Part shown: in pieces, positions 7,849 through 16,217 of the stretch | How positions within the stretch are numbered: position 1 is the stretch's first letter | Layout of the letters: every line of letters begins with the position of its first letter | NCBI RefSeq assembly: GCF_013359945.1 | Contig: NZ_JABWCS010000210.1 | Coordinates: 113,272-177,271 of the forward strand | DNA from: Paenibacillus agri | GTDB taxonomy: Bacteria > Bacillota > Bacilli > Paenibacillales > Paenibacillaceae | Length of the DNA stretch: 64,000 nucleotides | Reading direction: 5' to 3' | Notes under the pieces: generated by a model | The model's database searches: none | The model's input: only the letters and a program-made list of their open reading frames with translations | What the model was told of the DNA's origin: nothing | Translations under genes and position numbers: made by a program

Positions 7849-9351
7849 TTATTTGCGTGATTGTCGCACCGGGTTCTTGCGATTGTACATCTTCGGCCTG
7901 TTGCGCATAGCTGGCCAAGGCAACCGGAACAGCGAGTCTTTCTGAGCGTCCAGATTAAACGGAGCGAGCGGACTCAGATAAGGAACGCCGAAGGAACGGA
8001 GCGTATTCAGGTGCAGCACCAGGATAATAACCCCCACCAGAATGCCGAACAGACCAAATGAAGCGGCAAGCCCCATCAATACAAACCGGATCATTCGCAC
8101 CGAAATGGACATTGTGTTCGCCGGTATAACGTAACTTGATATCGCCGTAATGGACACAATGATAACCATTGCCGCGGAGATAATGCCCGCTTCAACCGCA
8201 GACTGCCCGATGACGAGTGTACCTACAATGGATACGGCCTGACCTACCGTTCTTGGCATCCGTATGCCGGCTTCCCGTAAAATTTCATAGACAATCTCCA
8301 TCATCAACGCCTCAATAAAAGCCGGAAAAGGGACGCCTTCCCGCTGCGCGGCCAGATTTAGCAGCAAATTCGTGGGCAGCATCTCCTGATGAAAGGTTGT
8401 AATAGCGATGTAGAATGACGGGGCAAGTAGAACAATCAAAAAGGACATAAAGCGGATCATCCGAATCAGGGTGCTAATGTCTGAGCGCTGGTAGTAGTCT
8501 TCCGGCGTCTGCAAGAAATGTACAAAGAGCGCCGGAACGAGCAGGACAAACGGCGTACCATCTATGATAATCGCCACTTTCCCCTCCAGAATTCCCGCCA
8601 CGATCGTATCTGGACGTTCACTGTTGTACACAGTAGGGAATGGAGTCGCCGTCTTGTCCTGAATGAACTCTTCGATATAGCCGCTCTCCAGAATGCTATC
8701 GATATCAATAGCATCCAGTCGGGTGCGTACCTCCTGAAGGATCTGCCCGCTTACAATATTTTTCTGGTACATAATAGCGACACTGGTCTTCGTTATCGTG
8801 CCAATGGGATGGATTTCGAGCCACAGCTGCGGGTCCTTGATCCTCCGGCGGATGAGTGAGATATTGGTCTGGATATTTTCAGTAAAAGCATCCATCGGAC
8901 CACGAATGCTCGGCTGGGAGGTGGGTTCGCCCACGGTCCGGTCTTCGCGCCCGGTCACCCCGATTCGGAGCCCCTCCCTATATCCGTCAAGTAGAAGAAT
9001 TGCATCTCCCGACAGGAGATGTGTGAACAGTGAGTCTATCCCGTTGACATAGCCGATGTCTCCCACCGTAAGAGCCTTTTCCTTCAAATAGATCAGCGGG
9101 GCATCCCTGAAGGATGATTCCTGCTCCGGTTTTAATGCCCCCAGGTTCGTTAGTGATTTCAATACAGATGTCTGGATCATAGTGCGGTCAGCCAGACCGT
9201 TTATAAATAGCAAGGCCACTCCCCACTGATCCGCCAGCACCATCTCCCGTACAATTAAATCCGGACTGTGTCCCAATGCTTCCCGTATTGACTGAATATT
9301 GTTGTGCAGATCAGCGTCCAGCAATTTCCCGGAGTCCGATACCAGTTGCAT
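7849..9351 (-). CDS. Spore germination receptor subunit A (GerAA/GerXA family)
   Basis: 500 aa. A soluble N-terminal half (residues 1 to about 275) is followed by a C-terminal half with several membrane helices, including TIVAGILEGKVAIIIDGTP and PEDYYQRSDISTLIRMIRF, both characteristic of the family. Start ATG 9351 is preferred over GTG 9360 because AGAGGTGG sits 5-7 bases upstream of it. It is the first gene of the operon. A SigG-like promoter is 39 bases upstream, consistent with forespore expression. The germinant cannot be told from sequence. Confidence 0.94.
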   Translation of the reverse strand: MQLVSDSGKLLDADLHNNIQSIREALGHSPDLIVREMVLADQWGVALLFINGLADRTMIQTSVLKSLTNLGALKPEQESSFRDAPLIYLKEKALTVGDIGYVNGIDSLFTHLLSGDAILLLDGYREGLRIGVTGREDRTVGEPTSQPSIRGPMDAFTENIQTNISLIRRRIKDPQLWLEIHPIGTITKTSVAIMYQKNIVSGQILQEVRTRLDAIDIDSILESGYIEEFIQDKTATPFPTVYNSERPDTIVAGILEGKVAIIIDGTPFVLLVPALFVHFLQTPEDYYQRSDISTLIRMIRFMSFLIVLLAPSFYIAITTFHQEMLPTNLLLNLAAQREGVPFPAFIEALMMEIVYEILREAGIRMPRTVGQAVSIVGTLVIGQSAVEAGIISAAMVIIVSITAISSYVIPANTMSISVRMIRFVLMGLAASFGLFGILVGVIILVLHLNTLRSFGVPYLSPLAPFNLDAQKDSLFRLPWPAMRNRPKMYNRKNPVRQSRK

Positions 9352-9389
9352 GGAAGCCACCTCTCATTTAGCAAAAATTAGGTTGCCCT

Positions 9390-9419
9390 TATTGTGACCC
9401 GCGTGGCAAGGGAGTATAC
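9390..9419 (-). promoter_or_regulatory. Forespore SigG-like promoter of the ger operon
   Basis: Minus strand: GTATA (9415-9419, fits the GHATR -35), 18-bp spacer, CACAATA (9390-9396, 6/7 match to CATNNTA -10). The position directly ahead of the A-subunit gene fits known SigG control of GerA-type operons. Confidence 0.5.
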
Positions 9420-9460
9420 ACCAATAAAGGGGGTGAGCAGTATAGTGATGGTTTTGAGGT

Positions 9461-9498
9461 AAAAAAAACCGGAGCCACATTGTAGGTAGGCTCCGGTT
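9461..9498 (-). terminator. Intrinsic terminator after the 134-aa membrane protein gene
   Basis: Minus strand: AACCGGAGCC / GGCTCCGGTT stem followed by a run of eight T. It lies immediately 3' of the gene ending at 9503 and upstream of the ger promoter, insulating the two. Confidence 0.9.
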
Positions 9499-9502
9499 CA
9501 TG

Positions 9503-9907
9503 CTATTCATTGCCATTCAGCAAAGAATCTAACTGCGATATTAATTTGTCGTTTGTGAAATCTTTTGATAACAATGCAATAGTATTTTTAATTTCTGTTA
9601 CCTTATGCAGGGGGTGATTATTATTGTGCAATTCTAAAAGCTTTGTCTCAAGCGTATGGCCATAGTAAAATTTAAAGCTCGAAAAATCTGAAAGCGCAGC
9701 AACCTTGCTGGCCTGGCTGATTACCAAACTATCAGGAACAGTATCTTCTTTGATTCTTTGCGCTAAGCCATTAAGTTCAGCAATCAAATTGTTATCTACA
9801 TTAGAGATTGTTCTGTTATAAGTAGTCATCAATCTCAGCTGATAGAGATTCAAAATGACTAGAACAACCATCACTGCGGAGAGTATTACAACAATCTTCT
9901 TCTTAAT
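9503..9907 (-). CDS. Hypothetical membrane-anchored protein with apparent ATT start
   Basis: 134 aa if initiated at ATT 9907, seven bases after a perfect AGGAGG. The resulting N terminus KKKIVVILSAVMVVLVILNL is a textbook signal anchor. The first ATG or GTG codons in frame (9871-9874) lie inside the membrane segment and have no ribosome binding site. There is no ATG, GTG or TTG between the upstream in-frame stop and the ATT. The remainder is an extracytoplasmic helical domain (about residues 30-134) of no family I recognise. A frameshift or miscall at the start is the alternative. A strong terminator follows. Confidence 0.6.
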   Translation of the reverse strand: MKKKIVVILSAVMVVLVILNLYQLRLMTTYNRTISNVDNNLIAELNGLAQRIKEDTVPDSLVISQASKVAALSDFSSFKFYYGHTLETKLLELHNNNHPLHKVTEIKNTIALLSKDFTNDKLISQLDSLLNGNE

Positions 9908-9918
9908 TTTGATTCCTC

Positions 9919-10023
9919 CTACCAGTTGATAATTGCATGTCCTGTTACTTTGTCATATTTAGTCGCTGGGCTGATAGACACACTACCACCTCCTGGAAAC
10001 GAAACAGACGGATTGATGGTCAA
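9919..10023 (-). pseudogene. Possible gene remnant upstream of the ATT-start gene
   Basis: Open frame of 34 codons from TTG 10023 with C-terminal-looking sequence (VSISPATKYDKVTGHAIINW, stop). It has no ribosome binding site and no credible start. Its stop codon abuts the AGGAGG of the next gene. It looks like the tail of a lost gene, but a short unrelated open frame cannot be excluded. Confidence 0.25.
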
Positions 10024-10160
10024 TGGTATCAGGTTTAGAGTAGTTTACTTCACATTAGTTGGCCAACATGGATAAATAACCATATACAATAGAATATAAG
10101 CTTTTATATGAGAATTATTATTATTTCATGAAATCTTACCAACAGACATTAAAAAGCAGC

Positions 10161-10199
10161 AAAAAAACCTTGTTGACCCACATGAGGTACAACAAGGTT
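10161..10199 (-). terminator. Terminator after the acetyltransferase/exporter operon
   Basis: Minus strand: AACCTTGTTG / CAACAAGGTT 10-bp stem followed by seven T. It shares about 20 bases, including CAGCAAAAAACCTTGTTGAC with one extra A here, with the terminator at 15903-15944 on the other side of the cassette. Confidence 0.88.
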
Positions 10200-10272
10200 G
10201 AGTGCTGAGTCAATCTTTACTTTTTATAGTGTGAAGATATTCAATGAATGGGTGGACAACGATATCATTTAT

Positions 10273-10836
10273 TTATCCAATTTCGATCGTTTTAATGACT
10301 CTAGCAGGATTACCACCAACGACCACATTATCTGGAACGTCCTTAGTTACTACTGCTCCTGAAGCAACAACAACATTATGACCAATTTTCACGCCTGGAT
10401 TAATAACCGCACTTCCCCCAACCCATACATTATTGCCGATCGTCACAGGTTTGGCGTATTCAGGTCCCTTGATCCGTTCGTAAGGATCCACAGGATGCGT
10501 GGCTGTATACACATGAACGCCCGGGCCAAACATACAGTTGTCTCCTATGCGCACTTCGCAAACATCGAGAATCGTACAATCAAAGTTTGAAAAGAAGTTT
10601 TCACCTACATGAATGTTATAGCCATAGTCAAACCGGATATTCGGCTCCATACCGATGTTTTTCCCAGTCGATCCAAGCAGTTCTTTAAGCATCTGAACTC
10701 TCAGCTCTTCATCCGCTTCAGTTGTCTGATTGTATATCCGTGTCATCCTTCTGGCATAGGCCCGCTCACGTACCAGCTCAGCATCCCAAGCTTCATATAG
10801 TTCTCCATCCAGCATCTTTTGTTTTTCTGTTTTCAT
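10273..10836 (-). CDS. Sugar O-acetyltransferase (maltose/galactoside acetyltransferase-like)
   Basis: 187 aa left-handed beta-helix acetyltransferase. The N-terminal Maa-type helical segment ([22 protein letters not shown]) and hexapeptide repeats ([27 protein letters not shown]) match acetyl-CoA:sugar O-acetyltransferases. The catalytic His is in the TATHPVDP loop (residues about 112-119). It is the last of five genes in a minus-strand operon, 7 bp after an MFS exporter. The true acceptor is unknown; two related enzymes lie in the same operon. Confidence 0.9.
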   Translation of the reverse strand: MKTEKQKMLDGELYEAWDAELVRERAYARRMTRIYNQTTEADEELRVQMLKELLGSTGKNIGMEPNIRFDYGYNIHVGENFFSNFDCTILDVCEVRIGDNCMFGPGVHVYTATHPVDPYERIKGPEYAKPVTIGNNVWVGGSAVINPGVKIGHNVVVASGAVVTKDVPDNVVVGGNPARVIKTIEIG

Positions 10837-10843
10837 ATATTTC

Positions 10844-12064
10844 CTATCCCTTCATATCGTAAAGTGAATTTTCCGAATTTCGTAACGGCTTTGCAGAGCG
10901 GGTCAGAAATCCTGAGACAACAATCCCAATTAGAACTACAATCATTGCACGTAATAACCCAAAATGCTCTCCGAGAAAACCTAGTACTGGTGGACCTACC
11001 AAAGATGCAAGATAACCCATTGTAGCCACAGCGCTCACTCTTGCAGCAGCACCTCGGGGTTCATCTCCTGCAGCAGACAAACCTACTGGAAAGCCAAGTG
11101 AAACGCCGAATCCCCATAAGAGTACACCAGCCGACGCAACCAAATAATGCTGTCCCCAGATTACAAAAACCAATCCCAAAATGGCTGAAATTGCACACGC
11201 CGACAGAACACGAACTCTTCCATAACGATCTAATAACGATCCCCCTGCAAAGCGTCCTATTGTCATTGCTGTAACAAACAAGCCATAGATAAAGGAGCCT
11301 TCCAATGCACTGACGCTATAACCATCTACCATGATGAGTGGCAACCAGTCATTAGCAGAACCCTCTGCAAAGGCCATTCCTAAAACCATAATACCAATGA
11401 ACAACGTCCGCTTTTCTTTCCATACCGCAAACTGCTGCTTTAGATTAAATCTTTTTTGATCTGCAGTTTCCTTCTGTTCTCTCCCGGTTCCTTCTGGTAA
11501 GTAACGAACGGCATAAATAACGATAACTGCCATTAGCAAGGCAAGGATTGAAAAGTGAAGCAGAATCGGAAGATGGATGGCGAGCGCTCCTACTCCCAGT
11601 ATGGCTCCAACGAGTGTTCCGACACTAAAAAAGCCATGAAAGGCCGGCAAGAGTGTCCGATTCATTTCCTTTTCAACTGCAGCGCCTTCAACATTTAATG
11701 CCACCTCCGCAGCCCCAAAACCGAAACCAAATAACAGCAGTCCGCCTGTAACAACAGCTACTGTTGTCGTAGCCGTACCGATTCCAATCGTTAGAAAACC
11801 TGTGACAATCATAAAAGAACTAATGAATATGACAAATCGTGCACCTTTACGAGCTATAATCGAACCGGCCAAAAGTAAAGCAGCAAGCGAACCTGTTGCT
11901 AGTGCAAATATAAGGATACCCATACCAGCAGTTGACACTTGCAGTAAATCGCGAACATCCGGAGTTCGGGACACCCACGAAGCAAAGATTACCCCTGGTA
12001 GAGCAAATAACAGAAATAAGAAGTTACGGACAATTCGGGCGTTTTGGTTATAACTACTCTTCAT
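10844..12064 (-). CDS. MFS transporter
   Basis: 406 aa with about 12 membrane helices. It resembles the drug:H+ or sugar MFS group with the pattern [18 protein letters not shown] after helix 8, the second-half counterpart of the loop 2-3 motif. ATG 12064 overlaps the stop of the preceding acetyltransferase by one base (TAATG), which indicates translational coupling. Export of an acetylated small molecule is suggested by context only. Confidence 0.88.
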   Translation of the reverse strand: MKSSYNQNARIVRNFLFLLFALPGVIFASWVSRTPDVRDLLQVSTAGMGILIFALATGSLAALLLAGSIIARKGARFVIFISSFMIVTGFLTIGIGTATTTVAVVTGGLLLFGFGFGAAEVALNVEGAAVEKEMNRTLLPAFHGFFSVGTLVGAILGVGALAIHLPILLHFSILALLMAVIVIYAVRYLPEGTGREQKETADQKRFNLKQQFAVWKEKRTLFIGIMVLGMAFAEGSANDWLPLIMVDGYSVSALEGSFIYGLFVTAMTIGRFAGGSLLDRYGRVRVLSACAISAILGLVFVIWGQHYLVASAGVLLWGFGVSLGFPVGLSAAGDEPRGAAARVSAVATMGYLASLVGPPVLGFLGEHFGLLRAMIVVLIGIVVSGFLTRSAKPLRNSENSLYDMKG

Positions 12065-12690
12065 TAATCCTGTGATCCCTGAAATAATGCATTGATTATT
12101 CTGCGATCCTTAAAATAATACATTTTATCGCGTTCATTAATTTCACGAAGAACGATACATGGATTACCCACGGCAACGACATTTGCAGGAATATCCTTTG
12201 TAACAACACTTCCTGCGCCAATTACACTATTCTCCCCAATAGAAATACCGGGAAGTATAATGGCACCAGCTCCTATCCAGCAATTTCTCCCAATGTAAAC
12301 AGGAGCATTGAATTGATATACTTGCTCTCGAAGCTCAGGCAGGATTGGGTGCCCTGCTGTTGCAACAGTGACATTTGGACCAAACATGGTGTAATCACCA
12401 ACATGTATATGGGTGTCGTCTACTAAAGTCAAATTAAAATTCGCATAAATATTACTGCCAAAATGAACATGCTTGCCCCCCCAATTGGAGTGGAATGGCG
12501 GCTCAATATAGCAACCTTCACCTATTTCTGCAAACATATCTTGAAGCAGAGCTACTCTTTTTTCAAATTCTAATGGCCGGGTCATATTAAAATCATAAAG
12601 TCGTTCTAGGCAAATCGTCTGCTCTTTACCGAGTTGTTCATCGCCAGGCAAGTATAAACTACCATTGTGAAGTTTATCTTTAATGTTCAT
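12064..12690 (-). CDS. Hexapeptide-repeat acetyltransferase
   Basis: 208 aa from ATG 12690, selected by AAAGGAG eight bases upstream. It has a Maa-like N-terminal helical cap (MNIKDKLHNGSLYLPGDEQL) and then a left-handed beta-helix (IGRNCWIGAGAIILPG, IGENSVIGAGSVVTKD). A catalytic-type His lies in TVATAGHPILP. It ends with a charged tail. It is related to, but clearly diverged from, the two other acetyltransferases in this operon. Confidence 0.88.
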   Translation of the reverse strand: MNIKDKLHNGSLYLPGDEQLGKEQTICLERLYDFNMTRPLEFEKRVALLQDMFAEIGEGCYIEPPFHSNWGGKHVHFGSNIYANFNLTLVDDTHIHVGDYTMFGPNVTVATAGHPILPELREQVYQFNAPVYIGRNCWIGAGAIILPGISIGENSVIGAGSVVTKDIPANVVAVGNPCIVLREINERDKMYYFKDRRIINALFQGSQD

Positions 12691-12733
12691 TTGTCGAACT
12701 CCTTTTATGAATACTGATTTCAAGAATGATGAG

Positions 12734-13363
12734 CTACCACTCTACCTGATCGAAACGCATATCTTTGTAATAATATTCTCTGTCGTTTTCCGTGATCTCA
12801 CGGAGTACCTTGCAGGGATTACCGACGGCTATTACATTGGCAGGAATATCCTTAGTTACGACACTCCCTGCTCCGATCACGCTGCCCGCACCGATTGTGA
12901 CTCCTGGAACAATAATCGCGCCACTACCAATCCAAGCCCCATCCTCGATGACTACGGGCAGAGCAAACATGGCTCCCTCTTTGCGCTTTTCAGGATGTAC
13001 GGGATGACTGGTCACAGCGATCGTTACATTTGGACCAAACATCACATCATTCCCAATGGTCACTTTATAATCGTCTACAACGGTTAAGTTAAAGTTGATA
13101 TACACATTATTACCTACAGTAGTGTTTGAACCATACGACATACGAATTGGAGGCTCCATCCACACATTATCGCCCATACTCCCAAAGAGCTGTTTCATTA
13201 AAGACTTGCGTCCTTCCAAATCATCCGGATGCAAGCGGTTGATTTCATAACAGAGTGCTTTGCCACGCTGACGTGCACGGGCCAGAGCTTCAGCTTCCTC
13301 GGGATAATTATGATCATGGTCAGTAAATAGTTGGCAGCTTGCCATTCGTTCTTGAATATTCAT
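12734..13363 (-). CDS. Hexapeptide-repeat sugar O-acetyltransferase
   Basis: 209 aa. It has an N-terminal helical cap (residues 1-60) and a left-handed beta-helix with repeats VGNNVYINF, IGNDVMFGP, IEDGAWIGSGAIIVPG and IGAGSVIGAGSVVTKD. A catalytic His lies in AVTSHPVHPE. C-terminal LREITENDREYYY is shared with the neighbouring enzyme at 12064-12690. It is second in the operon, 59 bp after the MATE gene. Confidence 0.9.
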   Translation of the reverse strand: MNIQERMASCQLFTDHDHNYPEEAEALARARQRGKALCYEINRLHPDDLEGRKSLMKQLFGSMGDNVWMEPPIRMSYGSNTTVGNNVYINFNLTVVDDYKVTIGNDVMFGPNVTIAVTSHPVHPEKRKEGAMFALPVVIEDGAWIGSGAIIVPGVTIGAGSVIGAGSVVTKDIPANVIAVGNPCKVLREITENDREYYYKDMRFDQVEW

Positions 13364-13422
13364 AGGTTATTCTCCCTTAATAATTCATATTTTTCTTATA
13401 GATGCCATGGATCCCAGAGGGC

Positions 13423-14808
13423 TTATCCGACTTCCGCAAAATCCCTTGTAATATTGTTTAGCCATTTGTATTGGCGGTATCGAATATACGCCACAGGCAG
13501 CTTAATGATCTCATCCAGGCTGATGACGAAGTACAGCATAAGGGGAGACACTTGCCAGACGAAGGCAGAAAGATAAGCGAGTGGCAATATGATGCCCCAC
13601 ATCACGACAGTATCGCACCAGAAACCAAATTTGGAATCTCCTCCGGCGGTGAATATACCTGCAATGGTAGTTGAATTAAAGGACTTTGCAATACAGTAAT
13701 AAGCACAGATATACAGCATTCCATTCAGTTGATTTTGTGCAATTACATTTAAATTCACCATGTAAAAAACGAGCGGCTTTATCATCAAAATAGTAAGACC
13801 TGCCAGCACACCGAATATCAGCGCATAGAGATTCATCTTCTTACCAGCCTGCTTCGCTTTCTCAATCTGTCCATTCCCGAGATATTTCCCAATAAGCACA
13901 GCCCCACCGCTGGCAATACCTCCACATAGCACAACGGCCAGGTTCTTAACCACCGACGCCACTGAATTTGCTGCCACCATATCAGCACTAACATGACCGA
14001 TAATAGCTGCCGTCGCAGTCAAAGCTCCACCCCAAACGATATAATTGCCCAGCACGGGTAGGGTATATTTGAAGAAATCCCTTAATAGTTTTCGTTGAAT
14101 ACTATCGCGTACAGGTATGCGGAAATGGATGGGGCCCCGCGTAAAGGAATGAACAAGACAGCAACCGAGTTCAATGAAACGCGCAGTAACTGTAGCGAGA
14201 GCAACTGCCGTGATAGCCAGTTCGGGCTCACCCGGAAAGAATACAAATATGCAAATGGCGTTGAAGATGATGTTTAAGATCAGGCATACGGCACTAATCC
14301 AGGCACTAAGTTTGGCATTTTCCATACTCCTGATCACACTGAGATACATCTGCGAGATGCCCATTGCAAGATAAGAGAACGCATTTAATTGCAAAAACCT
14401 CGCACCATACATAATCAAATCGCCATCATCTGTAAAAATCCGCATTAGCCTCTCCGGATATAAAAAGGAAACAGAAAAAAACAAAACAGAAATAATAAAT
14501 GAGAACAGGCATGCGATGCTTAGAATGCGCTGTATGGTTTGTTGGTCCTTCTTCCCCCAATACTGTGCAGTCAGGATACCAGCCCCTGTAGAGAGCCCCA
14601 TATAAAACAAGGTCAATACAAAGGTGATCTGTCCTGCAAGGGATACAGCCGACATCGCAGATTGGCTAATCATACCCAGCATGACGATATCCGCTGATAC
14701 AACCGTTGCTGAAATTAGATTCTGCAATGCAATGGGAATGACCAAAGTCATCAGCTCACGATTAAAAGAACGATTCACAGTTGTAGTTATTTGTTTGTTT
14801 TCGTTCAC
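13423..14808 (-). CDS. MATE family efflux transporter
   Basis: 461 aa with 12 predicted membrane helices and MATE-type features (early LMTLVIPIALQNLI, ISQSAMSAVSLAGQI, LSTGAGILTAQYWGKKD). Start GTG 14808 is preferred over ATG 14829 because AGGGGGAAGGG lies at proper distance only for the GTG. It is the first gene of a five-gene operon and is divergent from an AraC regulator. Such proteins export cationic drugs or metabolites using H+ or Na+. Confidence 0.92.
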   Translation of the reverse strand: MNENKQITTTVNRSFNRELMTLVIPIALQNLISATVVSADIVMLGMISQSAMSAVSLAGQITFVLTLFYMGLSTGAGILTAQYWGKKDQQTIQRILSIACLFSFIISVLFFSVSFLYPERLMRIFTDDGDLIMYGARFLQLNAFSYLAMGISQMYLSVIRSMENAKLSAWISAVCLILNIIFNAICIFVFFPGEPELAITAVALATVTARFIELGCCLVHSFTRGPIHFRIPVRDSIQRKLLRDFFKYTLPVLGNYIVWGGALTATAAIIGHVSADMVAANSVASVVKNLAVVLCGGIASGGAVLIGKYLGNGQIEKAKQAGKKMNLYALIFGVLAGLTILMIKPLVFYMVNLNVIAQNQLNGMLYICAYYCIAKSFNSTTIAGIFTAGGDSKFGFWCDTVVMWGIILPLAYLSAFVWQVSPLMLYFVISLDEIIKLPVAYIRYRQYKWLNNITRDFAEVG

Positions 14809-14933
14809 TCCACAACCCTTCCCCCTCATTTAATGATTCACACTATCAAGATAGAATAAATGAACTGTCCTTTTCCACCAATATCGAATATAATCCTATA
14901 AAAATCGTATATAATTTAAAGGGGTACTTCATT

Positions 14934-15821
14934 TTGAAAAATCCATTAGAAATATTCTCCGATTTATCCGAACGCTTGAATTATAATATCCCTGATTTGC
15001 CCTTATATATTCGAAAAGGAAGTTTGGATCAGTTTCACAATTATGCGGCTACAGCTCATTGGCATCTGGACGTGGAGTTCATTTACGTTCTCGAAGGATC
15101 AATGGACTATTTTGTTAACGGACATACCATACGTATTGATCAAGGAAATGGGATTTTCGTGAATAGTACTCGTTTGCATTTTGGTTTTTCTCACGATCAG
15201 ACCGATTGCTCATTCATCGTCGTCGTGATTCATCCCTCACTTCTTGGCGAAGGTTCATCTCTGGCAAAAACGTACTGGGAGGACAAGTTCGGCGCCATGA
15301 TGGAAGACTTTATCTTACTTACTAATCAGATAGAGTGGCACCGAGAAGTACTAACGTCCTTACAAGAGATTTATGAGGAAATGCACAAGTCTCACTCGCC
15401 CAATCCACTTCGGTTAATATCACGGGCTTTAGCACTATGCGCTTGCATTGGAGATCAGGTGCAGCAAAAATCGGGGCATTCTGAGGATGTGCAAATATGG
15501 ACAAATGTCCAGCAGATGACGAGTTTCATCCATCAAAACTATGAGTATAAAATCACTCTTGATGATATAGCAGCCGCAGGAGCTGTTTGTAGAAGCCGCT
15601 GCTGTACATTGTTCAATAAATACGTTGGCCAAACTCCAACCGTGTACCTAACAAGATACCGCATCCAAAAAAGCTGTGAAATGCTAATGGAAACGAAACG
15701 ATCGATATGTGAGATTTCCATTGCATGCGGTTTTCAAAGCGCAAGTTATTTCACATTTATTTTCCGGAAACAAATGGGCCTAGTTCCGCAGGATTACCGA
15801 AAACAAATCATTAAGGCGTAG
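14934..15821 (+). CDS. AraC family transcriptional regulator
   Basis: 295 aa from TTG 14934 (AAAGGGG nine bases upstream). It has an N-terminal cupin-like sensor domain (WHLDVEFIYVLEGSMDYFVN, residues about 42-61) and a C-terminal double helix-turn-helix (ITLDDIAAAGAVCRSRCCTL; CEISIACGFQSASYFTFIFR). It is divergently transcribed from the MATE/acetyltransferase operon with a 125-bp shared promoter region, so it probably controls that operon in response to a small ligand. Confidence 0.93.
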   Translation: MKNPLEIFSDLSERLNYNIPDLPLYIRKGSLDQFHNYAATAHWHLDVEFIYVLEGSMDYFVNGHTIRIDQGNGIFVNSTRLHFGFSHDQTDCSFIVVVIHPSLLGEGSSLAKTYWEDKFGAMMEDFILLTNQIEWHREVLTSLQEIYEEMHKSHSPNPLRLISRALALCACIGDQVQQKSGHSEDVQIWTNVQQMTSFIHQNYEYKITLDDIAAAGAVCRSRCCTLFNKYVGQTPTVYLTRYRIQKSCEMLMETKRSICEISIACGFQSASYFTFIFRKQMGLVPQDYRKQIIKA

Positions 15822-15902
15822 GATTAATTGAATACAGCGGTTGTACGCTGTATTTCACACCTGCATGGAAATATAGCAGATCAATCTCTCTGCAATCACA
15901 GC

Positions 15903-15944
15903 AAAAAACCTTGTTGACCGGATGAGCGGCCAACAAGGTTTTTT
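15903..15944. terminator. Bidirectional terminator between AraC gene and ABC operon
   Basis: Perfect 14-bp stem AAAAAACCTTGTTG / CAACAAGGTTTTTT with A and T runs on both sides, so it can stop the AraC transcript (+) and the ABC operon (-). It is near-identical on its left arm to the terminator at 10161-10199. Confidence 0.92.
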
Positions 15945-15961
15945 GTTCTCTTTTCATATCA

Positions 15962-16180
15962 TTATTTTTTCTCTTTCTGACGCAGCTTCCCATACTGGTA
16001 TAGTCCCCATACCGCGCCTACTGCACCCAAAACTCCCATTCCGATCTTGATTCCAAGCCGTAGCCCGGAATCACTGGGGTCCAACCAAGCACTGGAAAAA
16101 CAGAGCATAGCGGAAAAGAACAGGAACGTACCGATCTGGTATTTCTCTTCATTGATCTTCTGAACGTTTTTTGCATTCAT
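15962..16180 (-). CDS. Small two-helix membrane protein at end of ABC operon
   Basis: 72 aa from ATG 16180 (AAAGGGGATTG upstream). It has two membrane segments (about residues 17-34 and 45-63) and a basic C terminus KLRQKEKK. It follows the permease gene by 37 bp and precedes the operon terminator. No family is recognised; an accessory role for the ABC system is possible. Confidence 0.65.
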   Translation of the reverse strand: MNAKNVQKINEEKYQIGTFLFFSAMLCFSSAWLDPSDSGLRLGIKIGMGVLGAVGAVWGLYQYGKLRQKEKK

Positions 16181-16217
16181 TATTATCAATCCCCTTTCGG
16201 ATATGGGCGAAACCAAA

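Noticed and set aside
10161..15944. Composite transposon bracketed by repeats
   Set aside because: The shared sequences are terminator stems; no transposase, terminal inverted repeats or target duplications were seen.
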